Shown one piece after another: positions 36,039 through 44,879 of a stretch of 62,210 bases of DNA (its first letter is position 1; each line of letters opens with the position of its first letter). The translations under genes were made by a program, and so were the position numbers. This DNA is from Vulcanimicrobiota bacterium. GTDB lineage: Bacteria; Vulcanimicrobiota; Vulcanimicrobiia; Vulcanimicrobiales; Vulcanimicrobiaceae. Below the pieces are notes generated by a model. The model saw only the letters and a program-made list of their open reading frames with translations, was not told the DNA's origin and searched no databases. The stretch covers positions 1 to 62,210 of the forward strand of contig JAFANA010000029.1 in the NCBI GenBank assembly GCA_019232905.1, in the 5' to 3' direction.

Positions 36039-37192
36039 GGCGCGACGACGCCGAACGGTTCGGGATACGGCGCGCCCGCATGACGCGCGAGAAGCCATTC
36101 GACGATTCGGCGAGACGCGTGTCCGTCGCCGTACGGATTCACCGCACGGGCCATGCGGGCGAATTCCACGTCGTCCGTAAGCAAACGCCGCGTCGCGGCT
36201 ACGATCTTTGCGCGGTTGTGTCCGACCAGCTCGAGCGTTCCGGCTTCGAGCCCCTCGGGGCGCTCCGTTTCGTCGCGCATGACGAGCACCGGCTTCCCGA
36301 GGCACGGCGCCTCTTCTTGTAAGCCGCCGGAATCGGTAAGCACGAACGTCGCGCCCTTGACCGCGGCAACCATCTCCGCATAGTCGATGGGCTGCACGAG
36401 CACGACGCCCGGAACATTGTCGAGCACTTCGAGCGCGACCGGGCGAACGTGCGGTGACGGATGCACGGGCCAATAAATCTGCGGACGCATCGGCAGTTCC
36501 GTGATCTCGCGCATCGCTTCACACATTTCACGCATGTGCGGGTGGTTCTCGCGGCGATGCGCGGTGACGACGACGATCGGCCGCGAGGGATCGAGCAGAT
36601 CGAAATCCGGCGGCTTCGGGAGATCCGTGCGGTTCGCCGTCGCAAGAAACGCGTCGATCACCGTGTTGCCGGTGACGATGATATCTTCGACGTTGACGTT
36701 TTCGCTCAGCAGATGTTCTCGCGCAAGCGTCGTCGGTGAGAAATGATAGCGCGCAATCGTGCCGGTTAGGCGGCGATTCATCTCTTCGGGATAGGGCAGC
36801 CACGGATCGCTCGTACGCAATCCCGCTTCGACGTGTCCCACCGGAATTTGCTGGTAGAACGCCGCGAGCGCGGCGGAACTGCTCGTCGTCGTATCACCGT
36901 GCACCAGCACGACGTCGGGTTTCGCCGCTTTGAGCACCGGCTCCATACCTTCGAGGACGCGTGTCGTGATTTGCGTGAGCGTTTGGTCGCGCGTCATGAT
37001 GTCGAGATCGTACTGCGGCTCGATTCCGAAGAGCTCGAGCAGATCGTCGAGCATCTGCCGGTGTTGCGCGGTAACGCAAACCAAATCGTCGATTCCGGGA
37101 TGCGCGCGCAGCGCATCGACGACGGGAGCCATCTTGATGGTGTCGGGCCGCGTTCCGAACACGGTCATCACGCGAAGCTTATGATTATTCAT
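36035..37192 (-). CDS. wecB: UDP-N-acetylglucosamine 2-epimerase (non-hydrolysing)
   Basis: 385 residues with the GT-B-like epimerase fold: VFGTRPDTIKMAPV at the start, VHGDTTTSSSAALAAFYQ, and LTDSGGLQEEAPCLGKPVLVMRDETERPE near the C-terminus. It makes UDP-ManNAc for surface glycans or teichoic-type linkage units. It sits between wecA and the atp operon, the order known from Gram-positive genomes (mnaA-atpI). Confidence 0.95.
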   Translation of the reverse strand: MNNHKLRVMTVFGTRPDTIKMAPVVDALRAHPGIDDLVCVTAQHRQMLDDLLELFGIEPQYDLDIMTRDQTLTQITTRVLEGMEPVLKAAKPDVVLVHGDTTTSSSAALAAFYQQIPVGHVEAGLRTSDPWLPYPEEMNRRLTGTIARYHFSPTTLAREHLLSENVNVEDIIVTGNTVIDAFLATANRTDLPKPPDFDLLDPSRPIVVVTAHRRENHPHMREMCEAMREITELPMRPQIYWPVHPSPHVRPVALEVLDNVPGVVLVQPIDYAEMVAAVKGATFVLTDSGGLQEEAPCLGKPVLVMRDETERPEGLEAGTLELVGHNRAKIVAATRRLLTDDVEFARMARAVNPYGDGHASRRIVEWLLARHAGAPYPEPFGVVAP

Positions 37193-37203
37193 GGGATTGG
37201 TGT

Positions 37204-38277
37204 TTAGATCGTGTGTTTAAAGACGTGAGTAAATTCACCGGAGAGCGCGAGCGCCACGACGCCGAGCACGAAGCACACGGCGTAGATTAAAAGCACCGCT
37301 TGCCGTACATTCAACCCGAACCGGAAAATTAACTGGTGGTGGAAGTGGCCGCGATCGGCTTCGGTGATTTTCTTCCCCGAGCGCGCGCGCCGCACGATCG
37401 CGGCAGCTGTATCGAGCACCGGCAGCGCCAGGACGACGAGTGGAACGACAATGGAAATCGCAATCGCCGTCTTACTTGCGCCGATGATCGACACGGTAGC
37501 GAAGACATACCCGATGAACAACGATCCCGCATCGCCCAAAAATATCTTTGCCGGATTGAAATTGTAGGGAAGAAATCCGAGCGCGCCACCCGCGAGTGCG
37601 ATCACCACGAGCGCGACGACCGGATTGCCGTGCAGCACCGAGATCGCAAAGAGAAACAAACTTGAAATTGCGGTGAAACCCGAAAGCAGCCCGTCGAGCC
37701 CGTCGATGAAGTTGATCGCATTCATCATGGTGAGGTACCACAGCAGCGTAAGCGGCACGCCGACGTACCACGGAAAGTCGATCCAGTTCGAATTCGGATT
37801 GTGCACGAACGGATTGGTGATGCCCGGGATGACGAACCCGTAGAGCATCGAGATCAGCGCGACGACGATCTGTGCGAAGAGTTTGTTGCGCGGACGCATC
37901 TGCATGATGTCGTCCCAGACACCGACGCCGAGAATCAACAAACTCCCAAAAAGCAGTCCGACGAGCTTGTGCACCGTGTCGAACTGATCGGCCATCATGT
38001 CGAGCTTCTGATGCACGCCGAGGTGTGCAGCTGACGGAAAGAGCGCGTACGGCGAACTGAGCGCGAACCCGAGCACCGCGAAGAGCGCAAATGCGAATCC
38101 GAAGAAGACGGCGAGACCGCCGATGCGCGGCGTCGGATGTACGTGCACGTGCCGTTCTTCGCCGGCACCGACGATGATCTCCAAATGCGTTGCAAGCCGA
38201 ATCACGAGCGGCGTCGTCGCCGCCGAAACGGCAGCTGCGACGCCGAACGTGATCAGATAAATGAAGCCGGCGGTCAC
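37204..38277 (-). CDS. wecA: Undecaprenyl-phosphate GlcNAc-1-phosphate transferase (WecA/TagO)
   Basis: 357 residues from a GTG that overlaps the dCMP deaminase stop (GTGA). About eleven helices with the MraY/WecA motifs N-A-I-N-F-I-D-G-L-D-G, F-L-G-D-A-G-S-L-F-I-G and the C-terminal G-H-F-H-H-Q-L. It starts lipid-linked glycan synthesis by moving GlcNAc-1-P to undecaprenyl phosphate. The next gene, UDP-GlcNAc 2-epimerase, supplies a following sugar. Confidence 0.94.
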   Translation of the reverse strand: MTAGFIYLITFGVAAAVSAATTPLVIRLATHLEIIVGAGEERHVHVHPTPRIGGLAVFFGFAFALFAVLGFALSSPYALFPSAAHLGVHQKLDMMADQFDTVHKLVGLLFGSLLILGVGVWDDIMQMRPRNKLFAQIVVALISMLYGFVIPGITNPFVHNPNSNWIDFPWYVGVPLTLLWYLTMMNAINFIDGLDGLLSGFTAISSLFLFAISVLHGNPVVALVVIALAGGALGFLPYNFNPAKIFLGDAGSLFIGYVFATVSIIGASKTAIAISIVVPLVVLALPVLDTAAAIVRRARSGKKITEADRGHFHHQLIFRFGLNVRQAVLLIYAVCFVLGVVALALSGEFTHVFKHTI

Positions 38278-38711
38278 GCGCGGGTTGCCTCGAGCGTCGC
38301 AAACTGCGCAATTGCCACGCCCGCTTCGGCAAGCAGTTCGCTTGCCACCGCGTCGGGGTAGCCGACGTCGTAGACGATCTTCTGTACGCCCGCGCTGATC
38401 AAGAGCTTCGAACAATTCACGCACGGCTGGTGCGTGCAATAGGCGATCGAACCGGCGAGGCTCACGCCGTGCAAGGCGCCTTGAACGATGGCATTGGCTT
38501 CCGCGTGCGTCGCACGAGCGCAGTGATCGTTGACGAGAATGCATCCGGCTTCCGTGCAATGCGCGACGCCCCGCGGCGCGCCGTTGTACCCCGTCGTGAG
38601 AATGCGATGTTCGCGAACGAGCACGCAACCGACCGAAAGACGCGGACAGGTTGCGCGCGTGGCGACGGTCCGCGCGATCTGCATGAAATATTCATCCCAA
38701 CCGGGGCGCAT
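38274..38711 (-). CDS. comEB: dCMP deaminase (ComEB family)
   Basis: 145 residues. The zinc cytidine/deoxycytidylate deaminase motifs are H-A-E (69-71) and P-C-x-x-C (96-100), and NDHCARATHAEANAI is typical of dCMP deaminases. It provides dUMP for thymidylate synthesis. It lies 21 bp after upp and is coupled to wecA. Confidence 0.93.
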   Translation of the reverse strand: MRPGWDEYFMQIARTVATRATCPRLSVGCVLVREHRILTTGYNGAPRGVAHCTEAGCILVNDHCARATHAEANAIVQGALHGVSLAGSIAYCTHQPCVNCSKLLISAGVQKIVYDVGYPDAVASELLAEAGVAIAQFATLEATRA

Positions 38712-38732
38712 GGTTACTCCTGGGGTTATCTC

Positions 38733-39401
38733 TTAGGTATGTGCGCGCACCGCGTGCGGCACGGAGGTAAGGCTGCCGAACATCCGGTCGCCGGCATCGC
38801 CGAGGCCCGGAACGATATAGGCATGATCGTTCAACCCGGCATCGACCGCCGCAGTGACGATCGTAACGCCGGGATGCGATTCGTGGATATGCGCGACCCC
38901 TTCAGGAGCCGCGATCACGCACACGAACGTCATGTGCCGTGCACCGCGGTCGACGAGCGCATCGAGCGCGGCAACGCCGGAATGACCGGTCGCAAGCATC
39001 GGATCGAGCACGAAGACGTGACGATCTTCAAGCTGCGGCGGAACGTTGGCGTAGTACGGAACCGCGCGCAACGATTGCGGATCGCGATAAAAGCCCAGAT
39101 GCGCCACGACGGCATCATCGATGACGTCGAGAAACCCCGGAAGCAGCCCAAGGCCTGCACGAAGCACCGGCGCCACGACGGGACGCGTTGCGATGCGCTG
39201 CGCCGTTGTTTCGATCAAGGGAGTCGTCACGCGTTCGTCGCGTAGCGGCAACGAGCGCGTCGCTTCGTAGGCGAGAAATGCGCCGAGTTCCTCGATCAGC
39301 GTACGAAAAACCGGCGTCGTCGTATCGCGATCGCGCAGACGCGCAAGGCGATCGGCGACGGCCGGATGACCGACGACGTGCAACGCTTGGGAAGCGGGCA
39401 T
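38733..39401 (-). CDS. upp: Uracil phosphoribosyltransferase
   Basis: 222 residues. The PRPP loop VFVLDPMLATGHSG is at 129-142 and the uracil-binding C-terminus is YIVPGLGDAGDRMFG. It salvages uracil to UMP. First gene of the long minus-strand run through the atp operon; the divergent MFS gene starts 64 bp away. A TAAATA hexamer about eight bases before the ATG may be the -10 of a leaderless message. Confidence 0.95.
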   Translation of the reverse strand: MPASQALHVVGHPAVADRLARLRDRDTTTPVFRTLIEELGAFLAYEATRSLPLRDERVTTPLIETTAQRIATRPVVAPVLRAGLGLLPGFLDVIDDAVVAHLGFYRDPQSLRAVPYYANVPPQLEDRHVFVLDPMLATGHSGVAALDALVDRGARHMTFVCVIAAPEGVAHIHESHPGVTIVTAAVDAGLNDHAYIVPGLGDAGDRMFGSLTSVPHAVRAHT

Positions 39402-39465
39402 GACTGGGATATTTAGGGCGCTCCCGACCCGAAGCCTTTAGCGGCATACTTGGGTTGCAAGCGTC

Positions 39466-40980
39466 GTGGAGATGGCGCGCACGGCTCGATCGGCTCGCGA
39501 CCTGTGGGTGCTGATCGCGACGATCGTCGGTTCGAGCATGGCCTTTATCGACGGCTTCGTCGTTACGCTTGCGTTGCCGTCCATTCAACGCGAATTCCAC
39601 GCCGGAGCGGGCGACGTCGCATGGATCGTCGAGCTCTACACGCTCGTCGTCGGATCGCTGATGCTCATTGGCGGCGCGCTCGCGGATATCTACGGCCGCA
39701 AGCGCATCTTTACAATGGGCGTGATTCTTTTCACGATCGGCTCGGTTGGCTGCGCGTTTGCCTGGTCGATCCCGTCAATGCTCTTCGCCCGGGTCGTGCA
39801 AGGCTGCGGCGGTATGCTGCTCATCCCGGCGAGCCTCGCGATTCTGGGCGCACACTTCACCGGCACCGCGCGTGACCGCGCGATCGCCGCGTGGTCCGCT
39901 TTTGGCGCACTGACGTCGACGCTCGGTCCGATGCTCGGCGGCGCGCTGATCGATTCGCTCGGCTGGCGGTCCGTTTTTTGGATCAACATTCCGCTCGCGG
40001 CGCTGGTGCTCTACGCCACGCGCGTGCACGTCGATGAAAGCCGTGATGAGCACGCCTCGCGTCAGTTGGACCTCTTCGGTGCGGGGCTCGTGACGATTTC
40101 ACTCTTCGCTATTACGTACGCACTAATCCGCGGCAGCGCGATCGGCTGGCATTCGATTGCGACTACGGGAAGCGCGATCGCCGGCGTGGTTGTCATGGGT
40201 ATCTTCGTCGTTCGCGACCGGCGCGTGAAGAATCCGCTTATTCCTCCCGAGGTCTTCGCATCGCGAACATTCGGAACGATCAACGTTGCGACGCTGCTGC
40301 TGTACGGCGCGCTCGGTGCGAACTTCTATGAGCTGCCGTTCGTGATGATCCAGGGTCATGGCTACAACGCATTGCAGACCGCCTTTGCAATCCTCCCGAT
40401 GGCCGCGTGCATGGTTGCACTCGCGCGCGTCGGCACCGCGCTCGCGCGTATCGTCGGCATGCGATTGTGGTTGACGATTGGGCCGACGATCGTCGCGATC
40501 GGGTTTTTGCTGCTCGCGGCCTTCGAGCCGAATGCGACCTACTGGAGCTCGTTCTTTCCCGGCATTTTCGTCATCGGCATCGGTCTGGGACTTACGGTCG
40601 CTCCATTAACATCGACCGTGATCGATTCGGTTCAGTCCGAACACGTCGGCATCGCCTCCGGAATCAACAACGCCGTCTCGCGTGTTGCAGGATTGCTCGC
40701 GGTCGCGGCACTCACGGCAGTATTGTCCGCCTTGTACAACGCCTCACTCGATCGTTCGCTCGACACCATACACGCAACGGCAGCGCAGCGCAGCGAAGCG
40801 AACGCCCAACGCGACCGGCTCGGCGGCGCGCGCTTCAAAGATCAACAACTGCAACACGCCTCAACACGCGCCTTCGAACGCGGATTTCAAGGCGTCGCCA
40901 TCGGCTGCGCGATCCTGGCCGTCCTCGCCGCAATCACCGATGCGCTCGGCATCCACAACGAAGAACTAAAAAACACCTAG
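39466..40980 (+). CDS. MFS multidrug exporter, DHA2 (14-TM, EmrB/QacA) family
   Basis: 504 residues with about 14 helices. Signature motifs: FIDGFVVTLALPSIQREF in helix 1, the G-x-x-x-D-x-x-G-R-K-R loop (GALADIYGRKR), and motif C in helix 5 (GALTSTLGPMLGGAL). Such proteins export drugs or metabolites using proton motive force. Either GTG 39466 or ATG 39472 could start it. It is the only plus-strand gene between 20.2 and 43.6 kb and interrupts an otherwise conserved glyA-upp neighbourhood, which suggests insertion. Confidence 0.92.
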   Translation: MEMARTARSARDLWVLIATIVGSSMAFIDGFVVTLALPSIQREFHAGAGDVAWIVELYTLVVGSLMLIGGALADIYGRKRIFTMGVILFTIGSVGCAFAWSIPSMLFARVVQGCGGMLLIPASLAILGAHFTGTARDRAIAAWSAFGALTSTLGPMLGGALIDSLGWRSVFWINIPLAALVLYATRVHVDESRDEHASRQLDLFGAGLVTISLFAITYALIRGSAIGWHSIATTGSAIAGVVVMGIFVVRDRRVKNPLIPPEVFASRTFGTINVATLLLYGALGANFYELPFVMIQGHGYNALQTAFAILPMAACMVALARVGTALARIVGMRLWLTIGPTIVAIGFLLLAAFEPNATYWSSFFPGIFVIGIGLGLTVAPLTSTVIDSVQSEHVGIASGINNAVSRVAGLLAVAALTAVLSALYNASLDRSLDTIHATAAQRSEANAQRDRLGGARFKDQQLQHASTRAFERGFQGVAIGCAILAVLAAITDALGIHNEELKNT

Positions 40981-40986
40981 CCGTGA

Positions 40987-41664
40987 TTAGAAGGCGGTTA
41001 GTGCGTATTCCGAGAGGACGCGTTCGAGGGCGTAGAGGTCGTCGATCGTTCGTTCCGGTTTTGGGGAGAGGACGGCGCGGCGGCGGTTGCACCACACGGT
41101 ATGGAAGCCCGCTTGACGCGCGCCCATCGCATCCCAATCGTTGGACGAGACGAACAGCACTTCGCTCGGCGCGACGCCGAGCGTCAAGATCTGTTCGTAC
41201 ACCGCCGAGCGCGGTTTGAACGTTTTGACGGCGTCGGCTGAGAACAAGTGACTGAAGAAATCGCCGATGGAGGCGTGCGCGAGCGCGTTGCGCGCCGTGT
41301 GCGCGACGGCGTTCGTTAATACGACCATCGGCACCATCGATTTCGCGGCCGACTTGAGCGCGGGAACGACGTCGTCGTACGGCGGCAGCGCGGCCCACGC
41401 ATCGATGAGCGCCTTCGTCGACGACGGATCGAGCTTCATATGGAAGCGCGGGGCGATTTCGTGCAGCGCCGTAAACGTGATGCGGTCGAAATCCATGTAC
41501 CGGCCGCTCGACGCTGCGTTGCTCAACTGCAATTGGCGTTGACGCCACGCGGCGCACGCGGCTTCCGGCATCGGCGTGTACTGACGCAAGGCATCGACGA
41601 GCGCATCGACGTCGATCAACGTTCCGTACAGATCGAACGCGACGACCCGAATGGATTCGGCCAT
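40987..41664 (-). CDS. HAD-superfamily hydrolase, (S)-2-haloacid dehalogenase type
   Basis: 225 residues. The nucleophile Asp11 is in A-F-D-L-Y-G-T-L, motif II is V-V-L-T-N-A, the Lys is in KTFKPR, and SSNDWDAMGARQAGF is the dehalogenase-type motif IV region. Enzymes of this group hydrolyse L-2-haloacids, but many relatives act on other substrates. It ends 6 bp from the convergent MFS stop and starts 3 bp after glyA, so it is co-transcribed with glyA. Confidence 0.88.
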   Translation of the reverse strand: MAESIRVVAFDLYGTLIDVDALVDALRQYTPMPEAACAAWRQRQLQLSNAASSGRYMDFDRITFTALHEIAPRFHMKLDPSSTKALIDAWAALPPYDDVVPALKSAAKSMVPMVVLTNAVAHTARNALAHASIGDFFSHLFSADAVKTFKPRSAVYEQILTLGVAPSEVLFVSSNDWDAMGARQAGFHTVWCNRRRAVLSPKPERTIDDLYALERVLSEYALTAF

Positions 41665-41667
41665 GCG

Positions 41668-42915
41668 CTAGGGTACGTCGAAGCGCGACGTTAATTCATG
41701 AACGCGAGCCCGCAGTTTATCGACGGTCGCCTTTGCCTCGATATCGGCGAGTCCGTCGAGCATGATGCGGGCGACCTCGCGGCATTCCTCGACACCAAAG
41801 CCGCGTGACGTGATCGCCGGCGTACCGATCCGGATTCCGCTCGCGATCATCGGCTTTTGCTGATCGTAAGGAATCGCGTTCTTGTTGACGGTGATGCTGA
41901 TGTCGTCGAGATATTGCTCGACCGCTTTACCGGTGAGGCCTTTGACCGAGACGTCGACGAGCATGAGGTGGGTGTCGGTGCCGCCCGCAACCAAACGCAG
42001 CCCGCCGCGAACAAACTCTTCCGCCATCGCCTTCGCGTTATCGATCACTTGTTGCTGATACGTTTTAAACGACGGTTGCAGCGCTTCGTTGAACGCCACG
42101 GCCTTCGCCGCGATCGTGTGCATCAACGGGCCGCCCTGGATGCCGGGGAAAACGCTCTTATCGATTGCCTGCGCGTAGGCTTCCTTGCAAAGAATAATCC
42201 CGCCGCGCGGTCCGCGCAGCGTCTTGTGCGTCGTCGATGTGACGTATTCGGCGACCGGGACCGGCGACGGATGCAATCCGACCGCAACAAGCCCTGCGAT
42301 ATGCGCCATGTCGACGAGGAGCACCGCACCGATTTCATCCGCGATCTCGCGGAACGGCGCATACTCCATCGTACGTGGATACGCGCTTGCACCGGCGATG
42401 ATCATCTTCGGTTTAAACTCGCGCGCTTTCGCACGAACGTCATCGAAATCGATCAATTCGGTGTCTTTGCGCACGCCGTACGCGACGGCGTTGTAGAGCT
42501 TGCCGCTAAAGCTCACTTTCGTGCCGTGCGTCAGGTGGCCGCCGTGCGCGAGCGACATGCCGAGCACCGTGTCGCCCGGCTGCAATTGCGCCATGAACAC
42601 GGCCATATTTGCCTGCGCGCCCGCGTGCGGTTGCACGTTCGCGTGCTCGGCGCCGAAGATCGTCATCAAACGATCGATCGCGAGATTCTCGACGACGTCG
42701 ACGAACTCGCATCCGCCGTAATACCGTTTGCCCGGATATCCTTCCGCGTATTTGTTTGTCATCACCGAGCCCATCGCTTCGCGGACGGCGCGGCTCGCGT
42801 AGTTCTCCGAAGCAATCAGCTCGAGGTTTTCTTCCTGACGCCGCTCCTCGTTCTTGATTGCGGCAAAAACTTCGCGATCTTCGGCTTCAATGGCGCTGGG
42901 CGTGAGAATATCCAT
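41668..42915 (-). CDS. glyA: Serine hydroxymethyltransferase
   Basis: 415 residues. The PLP lysine is Lys231 in [14 protein letters not shown], with LIASENYAS and the [22 protein letters not shown] segment near the N-terminus. It interconverts serine and glycine with tetrahydrofolate. It lies 12 bp after rpiB, the same pairing as in Bacillus (ywlF-glyA). Confidence 0.97.
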   Translation of the reverse strand: MDILTPSAIEAEDREVFAAIKNEERRQEENLELIASENYASRAVREAMGSVMTNKYAEGYPGKRYYGGCEFVDVVENLAIDRLMTIFGAEHANVQPHAGAQANMAVFMAQLQPGDTVLGMSLAHGGHLTHGTKVSFSGKLYNAVAYGVRKDTELIDFDDVRAKAREFKPKMIIAGASAYPRTMEYAPFREIADEIGAVLLVDMAHIAGLVAVGLHPSPVPVAEYVTSTTHKTLRGPRGGIILCKEAYAQAIDKSVFPGIQGGPLMHTIAAKAVAFNEALQPSFKTYQQQVIDNAKAMAEEFVRGGLRLVAGGTDTHLMLVDVSVKGLTGKAVEQYLDDISITVNKNAIPYDQQKPMIASGIRIGTPAITSRGFGVEECREVARIMLDGLADIEAKATVDKLRARVHELTSRFDVP

Positions 42916-42927
42916 GAGATGTCTTTC

Positions 42928-43455
42928 TTAGAGCAATTCTTTGGGTGTAACGGCGTTGACGACCATGCCGGCTTCGATGTCTTTGAGCGTGCGTTCGCGC
43001 TGCGCGTCGCCGAATTCGAAGAGTTGATCGACGCGGAATTGGTGACGTTTACCATCTTCAGCGTCACCATCGAACGGTGTGTGGAGGAAGATATCGACGA
43101 GGCGTTCGGTCATTTCCCAACCGGTGAGACGTTCGGAAAGCGCGAGCACGTTCGCATCGTTGTGACGGCGCGCGAGCTCGGTCGTAAGCGGTTCAAAAAC
43201 CGCTGCGCATCGAATACCCGGAACCTTATTCGCCGCAATCGCAATTCCAAGACTCGAGCCGCAAACAACGATCCCGCGATCGGCTTGCCCGCTCGCTACC
43301 GCTTCGCCCACCGCATAGCCATACTGCGGATAATCAACCGGCGTATCATCGTTCGTGCCGTAATCGATAATCTCATGACCGCTCGAACGCAACATTTGCG
43401 CAATGCGATTTTTGGTATCGAAACCGGCATGATCCGCGCCAAGCGCAATCTTCAT
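42928..43455 (-). CDS. rpiB: Ribose-5-phosphate isomerase B
   Basis: 175 residues. The first 145 match RpiB: GADHAGF at the start, the catalytic Cys65 in GIVVCGSSLGI, and RHNDANVLALSERL. The C-terminus is about 25 residues longer than usual and charged. It interconverts ribose-5-P and ribulose-5-P. First gene of rpiB-glyA-HAD. Confidence 0.94.
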   Translation of the reverse strand: MKIALGADHAGFDTKNRIAQMLRSSGHEIIDYGTNDDTPVDYPQYGYAVGEAVASGQADRGIVVCGSSLGIAIAANKVPGIRCAAVFEPLTTELARRHNDANVLALSERLTGWEMTERLVDIFLHTPFDGDAEDGKRHQFRVDQLFEFGDAQRERTLKDIEAGMVVNAVTPKELL

Positions 43456-43465
43456 TTACACGGCG

Positions 43466-43514
43466 CTCCGCCCCGGGCGGAGCCTGTCCTGAGCTCCGTC
43501 GAAGGGCGACCCCC
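43466..43514. repeat. Variant half-copy of the dispersed repeat (copy 6)
   Basis: A hairpin CTCCGCC-CCG-GGCGGAG leads into GAGCCTGTCCTGAGCTCCGTCGAAGGG, a variant of the family's left arm that also appears inside copy 4. It lies 10 bp upstream of the rpiB start. Beyond it, 43515-43648 is G/C-rich with a second small hairpin (CCCCC...GGGG) and no gene that I can support. Confidence 0.55.
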
Positions 43515-43648
43515 AATTCGTGGGGCCCCCGTGCCGTGGGCCGCATAGGCATGGTTCACAAACAAAGTCTCCCCTGGGGCGGCCCTAATGAACATTTTGG
43601 CGACAGCAAACATGTTCCGGGACCACGCCGCGTGAATGTTGCGATTCC

Positions 43649-44356
43649 ATGAAGCTAGCTTGTACGAGCAGCGCGTTTTCGGGTGCGCTGGATCGCGGGG
43701 ATCTGACGCAGCTCGAGATTATCGATTATGCTGCGCGAGAGCTGAGCATCGACGGCATCGTCTTGGACGTGCGCCACTTTCCGCGGACCGATGACGACTA
43801 CCTCGCCCAAGTAAAGAAGATGGCCGCGGATGTCGGCCTGACGATTGCGGCGTTGGAAAGCTCGGACATCTTTACGTCGGACACGTCGACGATGCAACGC
43901 GCGCTTGCCATGGCGACGGCACTCGGCAGCCCGTTGATTGCGGCGCCGCTCGGCTCCGAAACAGCGCTCGCGTGGAGCGCGCAGCTCGCAAAGCTCTCGG
44001 AGGCGGCTGGGCTTGCGAAGGCTGCGAACGTGACGTTGGCGCTGCGTAATGTACCGGGAACGTTCGCATCGAGCGTTGCCGACTGCAAGCGCGTCTCGAA
44101 AGAAACCGATTCGGCGTGGCTTCGGTATGGTCTTGAGCCCGCGGCCTTTGACGCTTCAAGCGACGCGCGGGACTTGGAGGAGCGGACCGTGCTTCTGTGG
44201 TCCGATGCGCTTTCCACGCCGGAGCCGTTCTTTGCAGCGTGGCCGTCGTTTTTGGGGTTCGTCGTGCTGACCGGCGGTGCGCCGGTGCCCGAAATGAAAA
44301 ACGCGATCCGCCGGTGGCGCATCGCGAATGCTCAATTCGTGCTCGACCGCAAGTAA
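43649..44356 (+). CDS. TIM-barrel sugar phosphate isomerase/epimerase-like protein
   Basis: 235 residues with the strand-helix rhythm of the xylose-isomerase-like TIM barrel (AP endonuclease family 2): an opening KLACTSSAFSGAL, IDGIVLDVRHFP, and GSPLIAAPLGSE. The usual metal-binding His/Glu set is not clearly complete, so activity is doubtful. The stop codon lies at the 5' edge of the structured RNA that follows. Confidence 0.6.
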   Translation: MKLACTSSAFSGALDRGDLTQLEIIDYAARELSIDGIVLDVRHFPRTDDDYLAQVKKMAADVGLTIAALESSDIFTSDTSTMQRALAMATALGSPLIAAPLGSETALAWSAQLAKLSEAAGLAKAANVTLALRNVPGTFASSVADCKRVSKETDSAWLRYGLEPAAFDASSDARDLEERTVLLWSDALSTPEPFFAAWPSFLGFVVLTGGAPVPEMKNAIRRWRIANAQFVLDRK

Positions 44357-44357
44357 C

Positions 44358-44513
44358 GTCTGCCACGCGAGGCAACTGAACCTGCGTTCTCGCAGGTGGG
44401 TGCGGCCCGGGCGCAGAGCCGGCAGTCCATCGACCAGTGTCGAGTAGGACCAAGCCGTCTCGTCGTGACCGGAGCTGATGCTCCCTAGGTTTCCAAGTCG
44501 GTTCGGCACCTAT
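44358..44513 (+). ncRNA. Structured RNA resembling HEARO / IscB omega RNA, without IscB
   Basis: About 155 bases fold into nested stems, read on the plus strand: TGCC/GGCA (44361-44374); ACCTGCG-TTCT-CGCAGGT (44380-44397); a closing stem GGGTGC (44398-44403) with GCACCT (44506-44511); a long arm CGGC/GCCG, GTCC/GGAC, CGAC-CAGT-GTCG (44420-44457); and GGAGC-TGAT-GCTCC (44471-44484). The order of helices and the single-stranded GGCAACTGAACC and GTCGAGTAGGAC segments fit what I remember of HEARO RNAs, the guide RNAs of the transposon nuclease IscB. No IscB or IsrB gene is adjacent. The fold is read directly; the family name is from memory. Confidence 0.6.
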
Positions 44514-44582
44514 GGCGTGGTGCGCGCTAAGCGCAGTCGAGCCTTTGTAGCGTACCACTTGCCGTCAAGAGCCGGACGATGG

Positions 44583-44879
44583 TTGACAACCGGGCAGGCG
44601 GTCGATCAAAGTGAGCACGTGGCCTTTCATTTTTCGGCTCGTCTCCGCGGCAGCGAGCCGCACGGGGCCGGATACATTGAGGTGCCGCCAAGCGTGATGC
44701 GCTCGCTCCAGTGGGGGCGATGCGTTCGCGTGCTCGTCACGATCGACCGCAGCGTCGACATTCCGACGACGATCATGAACGTCGGCTGGGGCCCTAGCTT
44801 TCTCGTGCCGCGTCACACACGCGTCGCCGCGGGACTTCGTCTCGACTCAATGGTCAGCGTCAGCGTCCGCCGCCGTTGA
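44583..44879 (+). CDS. DUF1905 family protein
   Basis: About 98 residues. From HVAFHFSARL the chain has the small beta-barrel pattern of DUF1905: YIEVPPSVMRSLQWG, VRVLVTIDRS, NVGWGPSFLVPRHTRVAAGL and a C-terminal VSVSVRRR. Function of the family is unknown. The start is unsure. TTG 44583 is used here; GTG 44619 would give the bare domain; the ATG at 44478 lies inside the structured RNA and is unlikely. Its end overlaps the convergent PilZ gene by 20 bp. Confidence 0.65.
   Translation: MTTGQAVDQSEHVAFHFSARLRGSEPHGAGYIEVPPSVMRSLQWGRCVRVLVTIDRSVDIPTTIMNVGWGPSFLVPRHTRVAAGLRLDSMVSVSVRRR

Noticed and set aside
41857-43548. A 563-codon plus-strand open frame opposite glyA and rpiB
   Set aside because: Same reason: antisense shadow of two well-conserved enzymes, low-complexity composition, no ribosome site.
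44358-44520. Possible rRNA or tRNA fragment in the structured stretch after the TIM-barrel gene
   Set aside because: Short resemblances to 23S-like strings do not extend, and no T-loop or anticodon arm is present. The nested helices fit a different RNA class better.
44478-44582. N-terminal extension of the DUF1905 gene from the ATG at 44478
   Set aside because: This ATG lies in a hairpin of the structured RNA, has no ribosome site, and the added residues do not look like part of the domain.
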